Assembly (NCBI GenBank): GCA_017882455.1 | Contig: JADGPL010000008.1 | Location: 78,107 to 142,106 of the forward strand | Direction of reading: 5' to 3' | Origin: Solirubrobacteraceae bacterium | GTDB taxonomy: Bacteria > Actinomycetota > Thermoleophilia > Solirubrobacterales > Solirubrobacteraceae | DNA length: 64,000 nt | Part shown: piece by piece, positions 29,216-40,425 of the stretch | How the letters are laid out: every line of letters begins with the position of its first letter | Numbering within the stretch: the stretch's first letter is position 1 | Position numbers and translations under genes: made by a program | The notes under the pieces: model-generated | The model's database searches: none | What the model was told of the DNA's origin: nothing | Seen by the model: the letters and a program-made list of their open reading frames with translations, nothing else

Positions 29216-32082
29216 GAGCTGGGGCACGTCATCGGCTTGATTCCCGACGAGCTCAGACAGGTATCTACGCGTGCCGGGAGCTTGCCGCGACGCACGGTGA
29301 AGCGCGTGTACTTGCCGATCTGCCCGGCTTTGAAGATCCTCACTTCGAGGACGGCTCCGGCCCGCAGCCAGCGCTCGAAGCGTCCGAAGGAGACCAGCAC
29401 GGTCCCCCCCTTGGCCTTGTTCTTTGCGGCCACCACCAGGCTCTGCGTCTTCGGCGGACAGCCATGGCCGTGGCAGGTAACGCTGACCCTCGCTCCCACC
29501 GGCGCCAACACCGTGAACAGCGCGATCCTGACCCCAGAGGACTTGGCCGAGCCGGCGATCCGCACCACCGGGAAGGGCTGCATCAGGGTGATCGGCTGCG
29601 AGGCGACGGTGATCGTCTCCGAGACTTCGCTCGAGAGGCCGCTTGCGTCGGTCACCCGCAGTCGCACCACGTGCGACCCCGCCGTCGCGAAGGACGTGCT
29701 CAGCACGTGCTGCCCCGCGACCAGCGCCCCCCCGGGCAGGAGCGACCAGGCGTAGGTGGTGATCGGGCTGCCCGCGTCGCTCGAGGTGGACACGAGCGAG
29801 ACGGCTTCGCCAACGTGCGGCGAGGCCGGGAACCACTGGAAGGAGGCGACAGGAGGCGGGGACGGCGGGGGCGGTGGCGGCGGGATGACAGTGAAGCTCA
29901 CAGGTGTGCTGTAGCCGATGTTGCCGACGTCATCCCGTTGTTCGGCGCGTGCCGTATAGGTGCCCGGGCTCAGACCCCCGAATGTGCCCGACCAGGTTCC
30001 GCCCGTGGCCTGCACCGTGATTGCCTCCAGCGGGGCTGCGCCCGTGGTCGTGGCACCGGGGAACAACTGGATGGTCACCGACGAGGAGTCGCCTTCGGCC
30101 GTGCCGGCGCTACCGCTGACGAACTCGGAGGAGCGTTCGGTCGAGCTGCCGTCGGCAGGCGCCGCCAGTGTGACCTTCGGAGCGTCGCCGTCGACGGTGA
30201 ACGTCAATGGAGTGCTGAAGCCGGGCTGTCCGAGGGGATCTTCGTCGCCCTGTTCGGCCTGGGCGGTGTAGGTCCCGTCCGGCAGAGCGGTCAACTGCTC
30301 GCTCCAGCCTGAGCCGCTCAGAGGAGCTTCGAGGGTCCTCGCGGGGGTGCCGATTGCGCTCGTGCCGCTGTAGAGCCTGAGGATGACCGATTGCGCATCT
30401 TCTACCCCTGTGGCACCTGTCCCGTTGAACAGCGTCGTGGGGCTCGTGGTGAAGCTGGAGCCGCGCATAAGACCGCCTGACATATGGAGCGTCACTTCGG
30501 GGGAGTTGGTTTCGATGGCGAATGTGACGGTGCTGGTACCGCTGTTCCCGGCTTCGTCTGACTGTTCGGCCACCGCCGTGTAGATGCCATCACTCAAGGC
30601 GGGACCGGTCGAGCCGGTTGTCCATTTCGAGCCGCTGGGCGTGACGGTCGGGAGGGTCTCGCTCGGCGTCCCGGAAGCAGATGCGCCTGCATAGATCTTC
30701 AGCGTCACAGACTGGTGGTCGCCGACCGCATGACCGGCCAGCCCGGAGAAGGTTGGCCGCGCAAGGTGTAGGACGGCGCCGTTTGATGGCGCGGCCATTG
30801 AGATAGTAGGTGGCGTCGTATCTACCGTAAAGGTTTCAACTGCGCTCGTGCCCATATTGCCTGCCGTGTCTTCCTGCGCGGCCTGCACCGTGTATGTACC
30901 GTCTTCAAGCGCGATGGGTGTGTATTCCCATTTCGCTCCGCTGACCGCGACCTTCGCGGACCCTACGAGCTTGGCTCCCTGGTAGATCGTGACGTCGACC
31001 GACGGTCGATCCACTTCCAGTGCTCCCGCGGCACCCGAGAACGTCGGCGTCGAGCTCTTCGTCCAAGCAGGGAGCGAGTTGAGCGACACCACGGGCGCTT
31101 GTGTGTCCACGGTGAAGGTGACCGGCGCGCTCTTGCCCGTGTTGCCCGCTTGGTCTTTCTGAACCGCCTGTGAGGTGTAGGTGCCGTCGGCGAGTTTGGT
31201 GGCCGTGAACGACCAGCTCGCCGAGCTCACGGGCTCCGTCCCGGATTGCACGACCGAGCCGGTGACTCCCGTGCCCTCGTAGATGGTCACAGAGACGGAC
31301 GGCGCATCGCCGGCGAGTTCGCCCGCGGCGCCCGTGAGCGCGGGCGTCGAGTCCTTCGTCGGTGAGACCACGGGTTCGATCGAGACGACCGGCGCGGTGG
31401 TGTCCACGGTGAAGGTGACCGGCGCGCTTTCGCCGACGTTCCCGGCTTCATCACGCTGGAGTGCCTGCGCGGTGTAGGTGCCGTCGGCGAGATGGGGTGC
31501 CGGGTAGGACCACGCCCCCCCGCTCACCGGCGCGGTCGAAGTGGCCGCGACCGTGCCCCCGACCGAGCCGCCGTCGTAGATCGTCACGGCGACGGTCGAG
31601 CTGTCGCCGGGGAGCTCGCCCGCCGATCCGGTCAAGGTGGGCGAGGATTCGTTGGTGGGCGATGTCACGAGATCGAGCGATACGACGGGCTTGGTCGTAT
31701 CGACGGTGAACGCGACGGAGCCGCTGCCCGTTTCCGCGCCGTTGGTCTGTTCCACGACCGCCGTGTACTGACCGTCGGAGAGGCTCGATGCGGCGCTCGC
31801 TTCCCAGGATTCCCCTACGGGCGCGATCACGAGCGGAGTCTGCACGGGCGAGACCTGAGTGTCGGTGCCTGCGTAGATCGCGAGCGTGACCGAATCCAGG
31901 GTGTCGCTCGTCGTCCCGGCAAACACGGTCGTGGCGTCACGGGTCGAGCCGTTCGCCGAGGGCTGGGTGATCGTCAGGGACGGCGGCGCGGCCATGGCCG
32001 GCGCCTGCGCGACGCCCAGGAGCAGCCCCAGGGCGAGGCACGCCGCCGTGAGTGCTCGCGCAACTTGTCTTCCAGCCGTCAT
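29212..32082 (-). CDS. Secreted Ig-like/Big repeat protein with PKD-like domain
   Basis: Signal peptide MTAGRQVARALTAACLALGLLLGVAQAPAMA; seven ~100-aa units with DGTYTAQAxQxDxAGNxGxSxPVTFTVDTTxP; then Pro-rich linker and PKD-like domain; start at 32082 inside ORF 29212..32592. Confidence 0.88.
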   Translation of the reverse strand: MTAGRQVARALTAACLALGLLLGVAQAPAMAAPPSLTITQPSANGSTRDATTVFAGTTSDTLDSVTLAIYAGTDTQVSPVQTPLVIAPVGESWEASAASSLSDGQYTAVVEQTNGAETGSGSVAFTVDTTKPVVSLDLVTSPTNESSPTLTGSAGELPGDSSTVAVTIYDGGSVGGTVAATSTAPVSGGAWSYPAPHLADGTYTAQALQRDEAGNVGESAPVTFTVDTTAPVVSIEPVVSPTKDSTPALTGAAGELAGDAPSVSVTIYEGTGVTGSVVQSGTEPVSSASWSFTATKLADGTYTSQAVQKDQAGNTGKSAPVTFTVDTQAPVVSLNSLPAWTKSSTPTFSGAAGALEVDRPSVDVTIYQGAKLVGSAKVAVSGAKWEYTPIALEDGTYTVQAAQEDTAGNMGTSAVETFTVDTTPPTISMAAPSNGAVLHLARPTFSGLAGHAVGDHQSVTLKIYAGASASGTPSETLPTVTPSGSKWTTGSTGPALSDGIYTAVAEQSDEAGNSGTSTVTFAIETNSPEVTLHMSGGLMRGSSFTTSPTTLFNGTGATGVEDAQSVILRLYSGTSAIGTPARTLEAPLSGSGWSEQLTALPDGTYTAQAEQGDEDPLGQPGFSTPLTFTVDGDAPKVTLAAPADGSSTERSSEFVSGSAGTAEGDSSSVTIQLFPGATTTGAAPLEAITVQATGGTWSGTFGGLSPGTYTARAEQRDDVGNIGYSTPVSFTVIPPPPPPPSPPPVASFQWFPASPHVGEAVSLVSTSSDAGSPITTYAWSLLPGGALVAGQHVLSTSFATAGSHVVRLRVTDASGLSSEVSETITVASQPITLMQPFPVVRIAGSAKSSGVRIALFTVLAPVGARVSVTCHGHGCPPKTQSLVVAAKNKAKGGTVLVSFGRFERWLRAGAVLEVRIFKAGQIGKYTRFTVRRGKLPARVDTCLSSSGIKPMTCPSS
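29885..31990 (-). repeat. Tandem Ig-like domain repeats encoded in the large secreted protein (seven units)
   Basis: Recurring FTVDT.(A/K)PVVSL...G.AGEL.GD..SV.VTIY.G...DGTYT.QA.Q.D.AGN in the translation; boundaries approximate. Confidence 0.8.
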
Positions 32083-32328
32083 TGAGAGATGCCGCTCCAA
32101 ACTCCGTTGTCTCGACCAGGCCCCGCCAAACCGCGGCAGACGGCGGCGGGCTTGCGCCTCGATTCCGCCGCAGCGAATGATATGGGGAATTGCTGGGGAT
32201 TTGGGAGCTTTGATCGAGAGAGGGGATGTTCCCGCGAACCCGCGACGACGACGCCTCGCTCCCAAAACGGGATTCCACATCGTAAAATCCCCGATCCAGC
32301 GGCTGGGCAGGCGATACTCCGAGCGACG

Positions 32329-33108
32329 ATGAGCGTTCTCGCGAGCCTGTTCCCGATAGGCCATATCTACGACCTGGTGGTCGCCGACGACCATCGCCAG
32401 CATGCCTTCGTCTGTCTCACCGCATTGCTGATCTCCTTCTTCCTGATCCGCACCAGCGCTCGGATGACCAGAGCCTTCACCTGGTGGCCGGGCGGTGTCG
32501 AAACCGGCGACGGCGTGCATCTGCACCATTTCGTGTGGGGCATCTTCCTGATGCTGGGAAGCGGCTTTGCCGGAATCGGCCTGCATCTGCACGAGCCATG
32601 GGGAGGCATCGACGCGGCCATCTTCGGAGTCGGGGCGGGTCTGACCCTCGACGAGTTCGCTCTGTGGACGCGCCTCGAAGACGTCTACTGGAGCGAGCAG
32701 GGACGCTCCTCGCTCGAGGCCGTGACGATCGTGAGCGTGGTTGGCTCGCTCGTGGTGATCGGAGTGCAGCCGTTCGACCTCGACGCTCCCGCTTCCGCCA
32801 TCACGGTGAGCTCAGCGATCGGCATATCGCTGCTCGTCGCGGTCACCGCCTTCCTCAAGGGGCGCATCCTGCTGGGGACCGTCGGCCTGTTCATCCTGCC
32901 CGTGGGACTGCTCGGCGCCATCCGCATCGCCCATCCCAGCTCACCGTGGGCCCGCCGGCGCTATCCGGCTGGGAGCCGGCGCCTCGTGACCGCCGAGAGG
33001 CGCTTCGATGACCCGACCCGCCGGGGCGCGAGGCTGCGCCGTCGGCTGGCAGACCTCGTCGGCGGTCGCCCGAGCGATCTGGACGCAAGCCAATCCGGGC
33101 GGTCATGA
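32329..33108 (+). CDS. Multi-pass integral membrane protein
   Basis: MSVLASLFPIGHIYDLVVADDHRQHAFVCLTALLISFFLIRT...; several TM segments; start inside ORF 32089..33108. Confidence 0.85.
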   Translation: MSVLASLFPIGHIYDLVVADDHRQHAFVCLTALLISFFLIRTSARMTRAFTWWPGGVETGDGVHLHHFVWGIFLMLGSGFAGIGLHLHEPWGGIDAAIFGVGAGLTLDEFALWTRLEDVYWSEQGRSSLEAVTIVSVVGSLVVIGVQPFDLDAPASAITVSSAIGISLLVAVTAFLKGRILLGTVGLFILPVGLLGAIRIAHPSSPWARRRYPAGSRRLVTAERRFDDPTRRGARLRRRLADLVGGRPSDLDASQSGRS

Positions 33109-33124
33109 CCGAGCTGAGCCCCCG

Positions 33125-34287
33125 CTAGCCCAGCCGGGCAACACCGTCGGGAAGTGCCCTGCGGACACGCTGCGGCTGCTCGGCGCCCAGCGCCTCGGCG
33201 ACCACGCGGTGGTACTCCTCGCCCTCGAGCAGGAACGAGTCGTGTCCCCAGGGCGAGGCGATCTCGACGTGGCGCGCCTCGACACCGCCGGCGCTCAGCG
33301 AGCGCACCAGATGGCGAGAATGCTCGCTGCCGAAGCGCCAGTCGCTGTCGAAGGAGACGGCGAGGAAGCGCGTGCTCACGCGCGCGAGGTCGAGCGTCGG
33401 GTCGGCAAAGGGATCGAAGTAGTCCATCAGCCGGGTCAGGTAGAGGTAGCTCAGCGCGTCGAAGCGCTCGACGAAGCTCTCGCCCTGGTGATCGAGATAG
33501 TGCTCGACCTCGAAGTCGCTTCCCATGGTCATCTGGGCCCCAGGCCCGCCACGGCGACGGCGGTCGAACTTTCGGCGCATCGACTCGGCCGACAGGTAGG
33601 TGACGTGCCCGAGCCTACGGGCGACCGACAGCCCGTGCCGGGGACGCGATGGTCCGTCGAGATAATCGCCGCCGTGGAACTCCGGATCCCCCATGATCGC
33701 GGCACGGGCCACGGCCGTGAGCGCGATGTTCTGAGCGCTCAGGCGCGCGCTCGCGCAGACGAGCACTGCCCGCTCGATCTCCTCCGGGTGGTCGAGTGCC
33801 CACTGCAGCACCTGCATGCCACCGAGCGAGCCCCCGATGGCGGCGTGCAGGCGGGCGATTCCCAGGTGGCGCAGCAGCGCGCGATGCACGGCGAGGAGGT
33901 CACGCACGCTCAACAGCGGGAAGCGCAGCCCGTAGGCGCGTCCGGTGCGCGGATCGACGCTCGCCGGTCCGGTGGTGCCCGAGCAGCCGCCGAGCAGGTT
34001 GGCACAGACGACGAAATAGCGCTCGGTGTCAAGCGGACGCCCGGGACCGATGATCGTGTCCCACCATCCGCGCTGCGCGGGGTCGCCGTGGTGCCCCGCC
34101 GCGTGCGCGTCACCGCTGAGCGCGTGGCAGACGAACACGGCGTTGCCCCCGGCGGCGTCGAGCGTGCCGTAGGTCTCATAGGCCACCTCCACGGGCGCGA
34201 GCGCCGCCCCCGACTGGAGCCTGAGCGGGCCGTCCTCCGCGAAGAGCACGACCCGCCGGGTCTCCACGCGGCCGAGACCGCCCGCGG

Positions 34288-34291
<4 letters not shown>
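33125..34291 (-). CDS. metX: Homoserine O-acetyltransferase
   Basis: [44 protein letters not shown] nucleophile elbow, WGHDSFLLE; start at 34291 with ATGA overlap to metY stop. Confidence 0.95.
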
Positions 34292-35589
<1,298 letters not shown>

Positions 35590-35669
35590 GTTGTGCTCCT
35601 CGGTTAGCCGTGGCTCAAAAGTCCACTTAGCTTATCGATTTTAGTGAGATTTGCCCGGTTCTCTTGCGC

Positions 35670-36545
35670 TCAGGCCGCGGGCGCGTGGCGCGGCTCGGCG
35701 CGGACCTCGAATCCGGTGAGCGTGAGCGGGCCGAACGACGTGATCAGCGCGACGTCGACGGCGTCGCGGCCGCGCCCGACCACGACCCGCCCCACGCGGG
35801 GAGTGTTGTTGCGGGCGTCGAAGGTGTGCCAATGGCCGTCCAGATAGACCTCGAACCAGGCCGCGAAATCCATCGCTTCCGGGGGTACCGGAACTCCGAT
35901 GTTGGGGATGTAGCCGAACACATACCGCGCCGGGATGTTCAGCGCCCGGCAGAACGTGATGGCCAGGTGGGCGAAATCGCGGCAGACCCCCTGGCCGGCC
36001 CGGTAGGCGTCGGCGGCGGTGGTCCAGGGGTTGGAGGCGCCGGGCACGAACTCGAGCTGGTCGTGCACGTAGTCGACGATCGCCTGCACGCGCCCCCACC
36101 CCGGCGCCAGAGCGCCGAAGCGCTGCCAGGCCTCATGGCCGAGCTCGTCCGGCAGGCAGAAGCGACTCGGCATCACGTAGCCCAAAACATCGTCGGGCAG
36201 CGAGCCGACCGGCGTCTCGGCGGCCCCGAGGTCGATCCAGTCGTCGGGAAGCGAGAGCCGGACGTGCGCCTCGTAGTCGATCTGAGAGGCACCGGCCTCG
36301 AGCTGGAATCGCTCGCAGCGGTTGCCATAGAGGTCGAGGTAGCCGTGGTGCTCAGAGCGCGTGTCCCAGCGCTCGCCGCCGATCGCCACGCCGTACTGCT
36401 GGACCGGAGCCACCTGCAGGACCGCCGATGCCGGCTGGCCGGACTCCACCCCGAAGCGACAGCCGACCGTCAGCTCGAGCGGCTGAGTGGCGCCGGCCGA
36501 AGGAAGCGGGGATGGGCCCGGATCGCTCATCTGGTCTGTGAGCAT
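35670..36545 (-). CDS. Transglutaminase-like family protein (second copy in window)
   Basis: GQGVCRDFAHLAITFCRALNIPARYVFGYI, DFAAWFEVYLDGHWHTFDARNN. Confidence 0.93.
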   Translation of the reverse strand: MLTDQMSDPGPSPLPSAGATQPLELTVGCRFGVESGQPASAVLQVAPVQQYGVAIGGERWDTRSEHHGYLDLYGNRCERFQLEAGASQIDYEAHVRLSLPDDWIDLGAAETPVGSLPDDVLGYVMPSRFCLPDELGHEAWQRFGALAPGWGRVQAIVDYVHDQLEFVPGASNPWTTAADAYRAGQGVCRDFAHLAITFCRALNIPARYVFGYIPNIGVPVPPEAMDFAAWFEVYLDGHWHTFDARNNTPRVGRVVVGRGRDAVDVALITSFGPLTLTGFEVRAEPRHAPAA

Positions 36546-36578
36546 GCCACGTGGACGCCGTACTACCCGCCCGTGCCC

Positions 36579-37709
36579 TCAGTGCGACTCGGCGCGGACC
36601 ACGACCCGTCCCAGGCCGATCACCTCCATCTCGCTCTGCGGCACGCAGACGGCGAGCTGCTCGGCCTCGTTGCGCAGGGTTCGGCGCAGCGTCACGAACG
36701 CCGCGCCGCCGACAACAGCCGGGACCCACAGGGCGATCGCGCGGTATGCCAACACAGCGCCGGCGGCCGAGGTGAGCGACACGTGATACAGCGCGAGGGT
36801 GCCCACGAGACCGGCATCGACGCCGCCGATGCCCCCGGGTACGGGAATCAGGCCGCCGAGCTCGCCGATCAGATACGCGAGCGAGAGAATCGCCAGCGAC
36901 GGCGCCCCGCCGAGCGCATGGAAGGTGGCCCACAGGATCAGCACGTCGAAGACCAGGTAGGCGAGGAGGCCGAGCACCAGCAGGAGGTTGCCCTCGCGCA
37001 GCAGCGTCACGGCCTCCTGCACTCCGTCGGCGACCGCGGTCAGGCCCTTCCACAGCGCGCGCACGCGCCGCGAGGGTTCGTGCCCGGCGCCCTCCTTCAG
37101 GCGCACCCCCCAGCGCTCCGCCACGCGGCCGGCCAGCAGCGCGGCGACGATCGCGCCGGCCGCCACGACGGCGGGCGCGGCCGTGAGCAGGAGGTTGCCC
37201 TCACCGCCGAGCACACCCACGGCGAGGGCAAGACCGAGGAGGATCACGCCGACGACGTTGGGCACGCTCGTGAGCAGGAAGAAGGCGACGGTGCGCCGCG
37301 CGATCTCGCGGCCCGCCATTCCGCCCCGTTTGAGCGCCCACGCGCCCAGCGCGAGCCCCCCCGCCCCACCCGTCGGGAAGAGCGCGTTGGCGCCCAGCTC
37401 GGACATCCCGATCTGGTAGCTGACGCGCCAGCTCATGCGCCTGCAGAAGATCATCCGAAAGACGACCACGTAGCCGAGACCCGAGAGCAGCTTCAGCCCG
37501 ACCCCGAGGACGAGCCAGCCGGGTTGGGCGTGCGTGAGGCGCGAGCGCAGAGTGCCGAGCCCCGGCAACAGGGCCACGAGGGCGAGGACCACGGCGAGAA
37601 GACCGAGGGCGAACAGCAGGCGCGAGCGCAGCCGTCGGCGGCTGAGCTCCTCCGGTACCTCGAGCTCGCTCGGTGCGATGTGAGAGGGCTCCTGCAGCTG
37701 GCGCTCCAC
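36579..37709 (-). CDS. Lysylphosphatidylglycerol synthase TM / YbhN-like membrane protein
   Basis: LGANALFPTGGAGGLALGAWALKRGGM, ELGGLIPVPGGIGGVDAGLVGTLALYHV; GTG start at 37709. Confidence 0.9.
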   Translation of the reverse strand: MERQLQEPSHIAPSELEVPEELSRRRLRSRLLFALGLLAVVLALVALLPGLGTLRSRLTHAQPGWLVLGVGLKLLSGLGYVVVFRMIFCRRMSWRVSYQIGMSELGANALFPTGGAGGLALGAWALKRGGMAGREIARRTVAFFLLTSVPNVVGVILLGLALAVGVLGGEGNLLLTAAPAVVAAGAIVAALLAGRVAERWGVRLKEGAGHEPSRRVRALWKGLTAVADGVQEAVTLLREGNLLLVLGLLAYLVFDVLILWATFHALGGAPSLAILSLAYLIGELGGLIPVPGGIGGVDAGLVGTLALYHVSLTSAAGAVLAYRAIALWVPAVVGGAAFVTLRRTLRNEAEQLAVCVPQSEMEVIGLGRVVVRAESH

Positions 37710-37770
37710 CGGCCCATCGTTACAACTTTCCGGCCTCCTCCAAGATCGACCACCTGGAAGAATGGCAAGG

Positions 37771-38574
37771 ATGGCGTTGCCGCTCGAGATCAGCCAAAAG
37801 CAGTACGAGAAGGAGCTGCTGCGCCTGCAGACCGAGCTGGTCCTCATGCAGGAGTGGATCGTCGCCGAAGGCAGGCGCCTGATCGTGGTCTTCGAGGGAC
37901 GCGACACCGCGGGCAAGGACGGGGTGATCAAGCGCATCGTCGCCTACCTGAACCCGCGCACCTGCCGGATCGTGGCCGTCCCCACGCCGAGCGAGCGCGA
38001 GCGGAGCGAGTGGTACTTCCAGCGCTACGTCGCGCACCTGCCCGCGGCCGGCGAGATCGTGCTGTTCGACCGCAGCTGGTACAACCGCGCCGGGGTGGAG
38101 CGAGTGATGGGCTTCTGCACCGAGGCCGAGTACGAGGAGTTCCTGCGCTTCTGCCCCGAGTTCGAGCAGGCGCTCGTGAACGACGGGATCATGCTCGTGA
38201 AGTACTGGCTCTCGGTCAGCGACCGCGAGCAGGAGCGGCGCTTCGATAACCGGCTCACCGATCCCCGCAAGCGCTGGAAGTTCAGCCCGATCGACCTGCA
38301 GGCGCGCGCCCGCTGGGTGGACTACGCACAGGCCAAGGACGTGATGTTCGAGCGCACGGACAGCGAGTCGAGCCCGTGGTACGTGGTGGAGGCAGACGAC
38401 AAGCGCACAGCTCGCCTGAACCTGATCAGCCACCTGCTCTCGATCGTTCCCTACGAGCATCTCGACAAGGCCAAGACGGTGAAGCTACCCCCACGCCAAA
38501 GTCGCAAGTACGAGCGGCCGTCGCGGCTCACCGAACGGCTGGTACCGACGCGCTACCAGGTCGATGAACACTAG
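37771..38574 (+). CDS. ppk2: Polyphosphate kinase 2
   Basis: LIVVFEGRDTAGKDGVIKRI Walker A, GEIVLFDRSWYNRAGVERVMGFC, SPWYVVEADDKRTARLN. Confidence 0.96.
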   Translation: MALPLEISQKQYEKELLRLQTELVLMQEWIVAEGRRLIVVFEGRDTAGKDGVIKRIVAYLNPRTCRIVAVPTPSERERSEWYFQRYVAHLPAAGEIVLFDRSWYNRAGVERVMGFCTEAEYEEFLRFCPEFEQALVNDGIMLVKYWLSVSDREQERRFDNRLTDPRKRWKFSPIDLQARARWVDYAQAKDVMFERTDSESSPWYVVEADDKRTARLNLISHLLSIVPYEHLDKAKTVKLPPRQSRKYERPSRLTERLVPTRYQVDEH

Positions 38575-38613
38575 CTCGCCGACGGGCGAACGCCAGCACC
38601 TGCCCCGCTCCCG

Positions 38614-39006
38614 CTAGCGCACGACCCGCAGGGTGGCCTGCATGCCGAGCTTCGCGTGTTCGGGGAGCGAGCACCACAGGCGATAGATCCCGGGCTTCAT
38701 CCGCACCACGCCGTCCCAGCGCCTTCCGGGCGTGAGTTCGGGCGTCGTGACTTCGCCGCGGGAGCCCAGCGCGACGAGCCGCAGATCGTGCGGATCCATG
38801 CCGCGGTCGATCGCCTCGAGGCTGACCGGTCCGGCCTTGACCACGCCGCGGGAGAGGATCAGGCGGTACTCGACCTGGATCACCTGCAGGTGCGAGCTGG
38901 CGGCGGCCGCGCGAGCCGCGCCCGCGTTGGAGCGTCCCGGCGCGCTCGCGGCGATCGCGAGCCCATAGGCTGCGGCGAGGAGGCCACCCAGCATCGCGAT
39001 GCGCAC
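38614..39006 (-). CDS. Cupredoxin-domain secreted protein
   Basis: N-terminal TM/signal; MDPHDLRL and GIYRLWCSLPEHAKLGMQ carry His, Cys, His, Met copper ligands; GTG at 39006. Confidence 0.87.
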   Translation of the reverse strand: MRIAMLGGLLAAAYGLAIAASAPGRSNAGAARAAAASSHLQVIQVEYRLILSRGVVKAGPVSLEAIDRGMDPHDLRLVALGSRGEVTTPELTPGRRWDGVVRMKPGIYRLWCSLPEHAKLGMQATLRVVR

Positions 39007-39011
39007 CCGTC

Positions 39012-40424
39012 TCAACGAACGACCTGCGCGCGCGGCAGCCCCGTGGCGCCGGGGATGATCTGAGCTGCTTCCTGGCCCAGCCACTGCTCCAGCAGCGAGC
39101 AGTAAAGACCGCGGAAGTCAGAGGTGGCGCGCACGTTGCCCAACGAGTCCAGGCCGCCGGCCAGGCCCGGCCACTCGCCGATCATCGTGCCGGCGGCCCG
39201 GGTTCCCATCACGAACGCGCAGCCCGCCGCGCCGTGATCGGTGCCGCCCGAGGCGTTCTCCTGCGGACGGCGCCCGAACTCCGACCACACGAGCGTGAGC
39301 ACTCGATCGGCGAGCCCCCGCGCCTCGAGATCGCGCTGGAATGCGTAGAGCGTCCTGGCCGCCTCGTCCAGGCCGGTGTTGAGAGCGGTCACCTGACTGT
39401 CGTGGGTGTCGAAGACCGATTCGGTCGAGATGCTCACGCATTTCATCGGCAGCCCCGCACCCAGCATCTGTGCGATTCCCGCCATGCGCGCGGGGAACCG
39501 GTCCGAGCCGCTGGGGTAGCCGGCGGGTAGCGCCGGGGCGCCGCCTTCAGAGCTCGGCTGGAAGGGCAGCAGCTGGCGCCGCAGCGTGCTCGACATCAGC
39601 GCCGCCTGGCCCGACTGCGCCATCGCCTGATCGCCCGAGCGGGCACCGAGCTGCCCGAGGGCGTCGAAGTAGTCGTACATGATCGTCTGCGGCGGCCCCC
39701 AGACGCCGCGCGCGTAGAAGGAGTAGGAGGAGGGTGTGTCGATCGTGGCCACGGGCATGCGCGCGGTTGCCAGCGCGGGCTGCAGCGCCTCGTCGAGGCA
39801 CAGCCCCTGAAGCGGGTTGTCGGCGCTGCCCACCAGATCGAGATAGCGGCCCATCCAGCCGGTGAGCAGCTCGGCCTGGGTGGCGCCGACCTCCCAGAAG
39901 TGCCGGCTCGTGAAGTGCGACTGGTCGGGGTCGGTGTAGCCGACGGCGGGCAGCACGCTGAGCTTGCCCTCCGCGTGCAGCTGGGCCAACGGAGTGGCCA
40001 CCGGATGCCAGTGCAGGCGCGGGTCCTCGGTGAACGCCGGCCCGGCGCCTTCGGGCAGCGCGAGCACCGGGCGGTACTTGGTGTAGAGAGGATCGCCCAC
40101 CGGATACAGGACCGACATCGAGTCGATCCCTCCCTGCAGGTACACGCTCACCAGCACAGGCTGTGCGGGAGCGGCGGCGGCGCGAGCGATCCCTTCCTCG
40201 AAGGTGGACGGGTCGAGCACGCGCCCGGCGCCGTATACCGACAGCGCGAGCCCGGCCGAGGCGAGCAGGAAGCCCCGCCTGGAGAGGCCCGTACCGGCCG
40301 GCGTCGGCATCCCCGGCTCGATCGCCGGCAGCCCCCGCCCCGCCTGGGCGGCGGCGTGACGGAGCAGCTCGGCGCGGTTGAAGCCCTGGCAGGCACAGGA
40401 GCGTGAGGGGTTGGGCGCGCTCAT
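39012..40424 (-). CDS. DUF1501 domain-containing protein (Tat-exported)
   Basis: LSRRGFLLASAGLALSVYGAG Tat signal; VYLQGGIDSMSVLYPVGD, VLTLVWSEFGRRPQENASGGTDHGAAGCAFVMG. Confidence 0.95.
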   Translation of the reverse strand: MSAPNPSRSCACQGFNRAELLRHAAAQAGRGLPAIEPGMPTPAGTGLSRRGFLLASAGLALSVYGAGRVLDPSTFEEGIARAAAAPAQPVLVSVYLQGGIDSMSVLYPVGDPLYTKYRPVLALPEGAGPAFTEDPRLHWHPVATPLAQLHAEGKLSVLPAVGYTDPDQSHFTSRHFWEVGATQAELLTGWMGRYLDLVGSADNPLQGLCLDEALQPALATARMPVATIDTPSSYSFYARGVWGPPQTIMYDYFDALGQLGARSGDQAMAQSGQAALMSSTLRRQLLPFQPSSEGGAPALPAGYPSGSDRFPARMAGIAQMLGAGLPMKCVSISTESVFDTHDSQVTALNTGLDEAARTLYAFQRDLEARGLADRVLTLVWSEFGRRPQENASGGTDHGAAGCAFVMGTRAAGTMIGEWPGLAGGLDSLGNVRATSDFRGLYCSLLEQWLGQEAAQIIPGATGLPRAQVVR

Positions 40425-40425
40425 C

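Noticed and set aside
29216-29836. N-terminal extension of ORF 28640..29836
   Set aside because: Overlaps the Ig-repeat gene in another frame; a normal ATG at 29215 with ATGA coupling and a TM segment explains the gene.
35664-38249. 861-aa plus-strand ORF
   Set aside because: Antisense shadow of the transglutaminase and YbhN-like genes; low-complexity Arg/Gln/His composition, and it runs into the true PPK2 gene in another frame.
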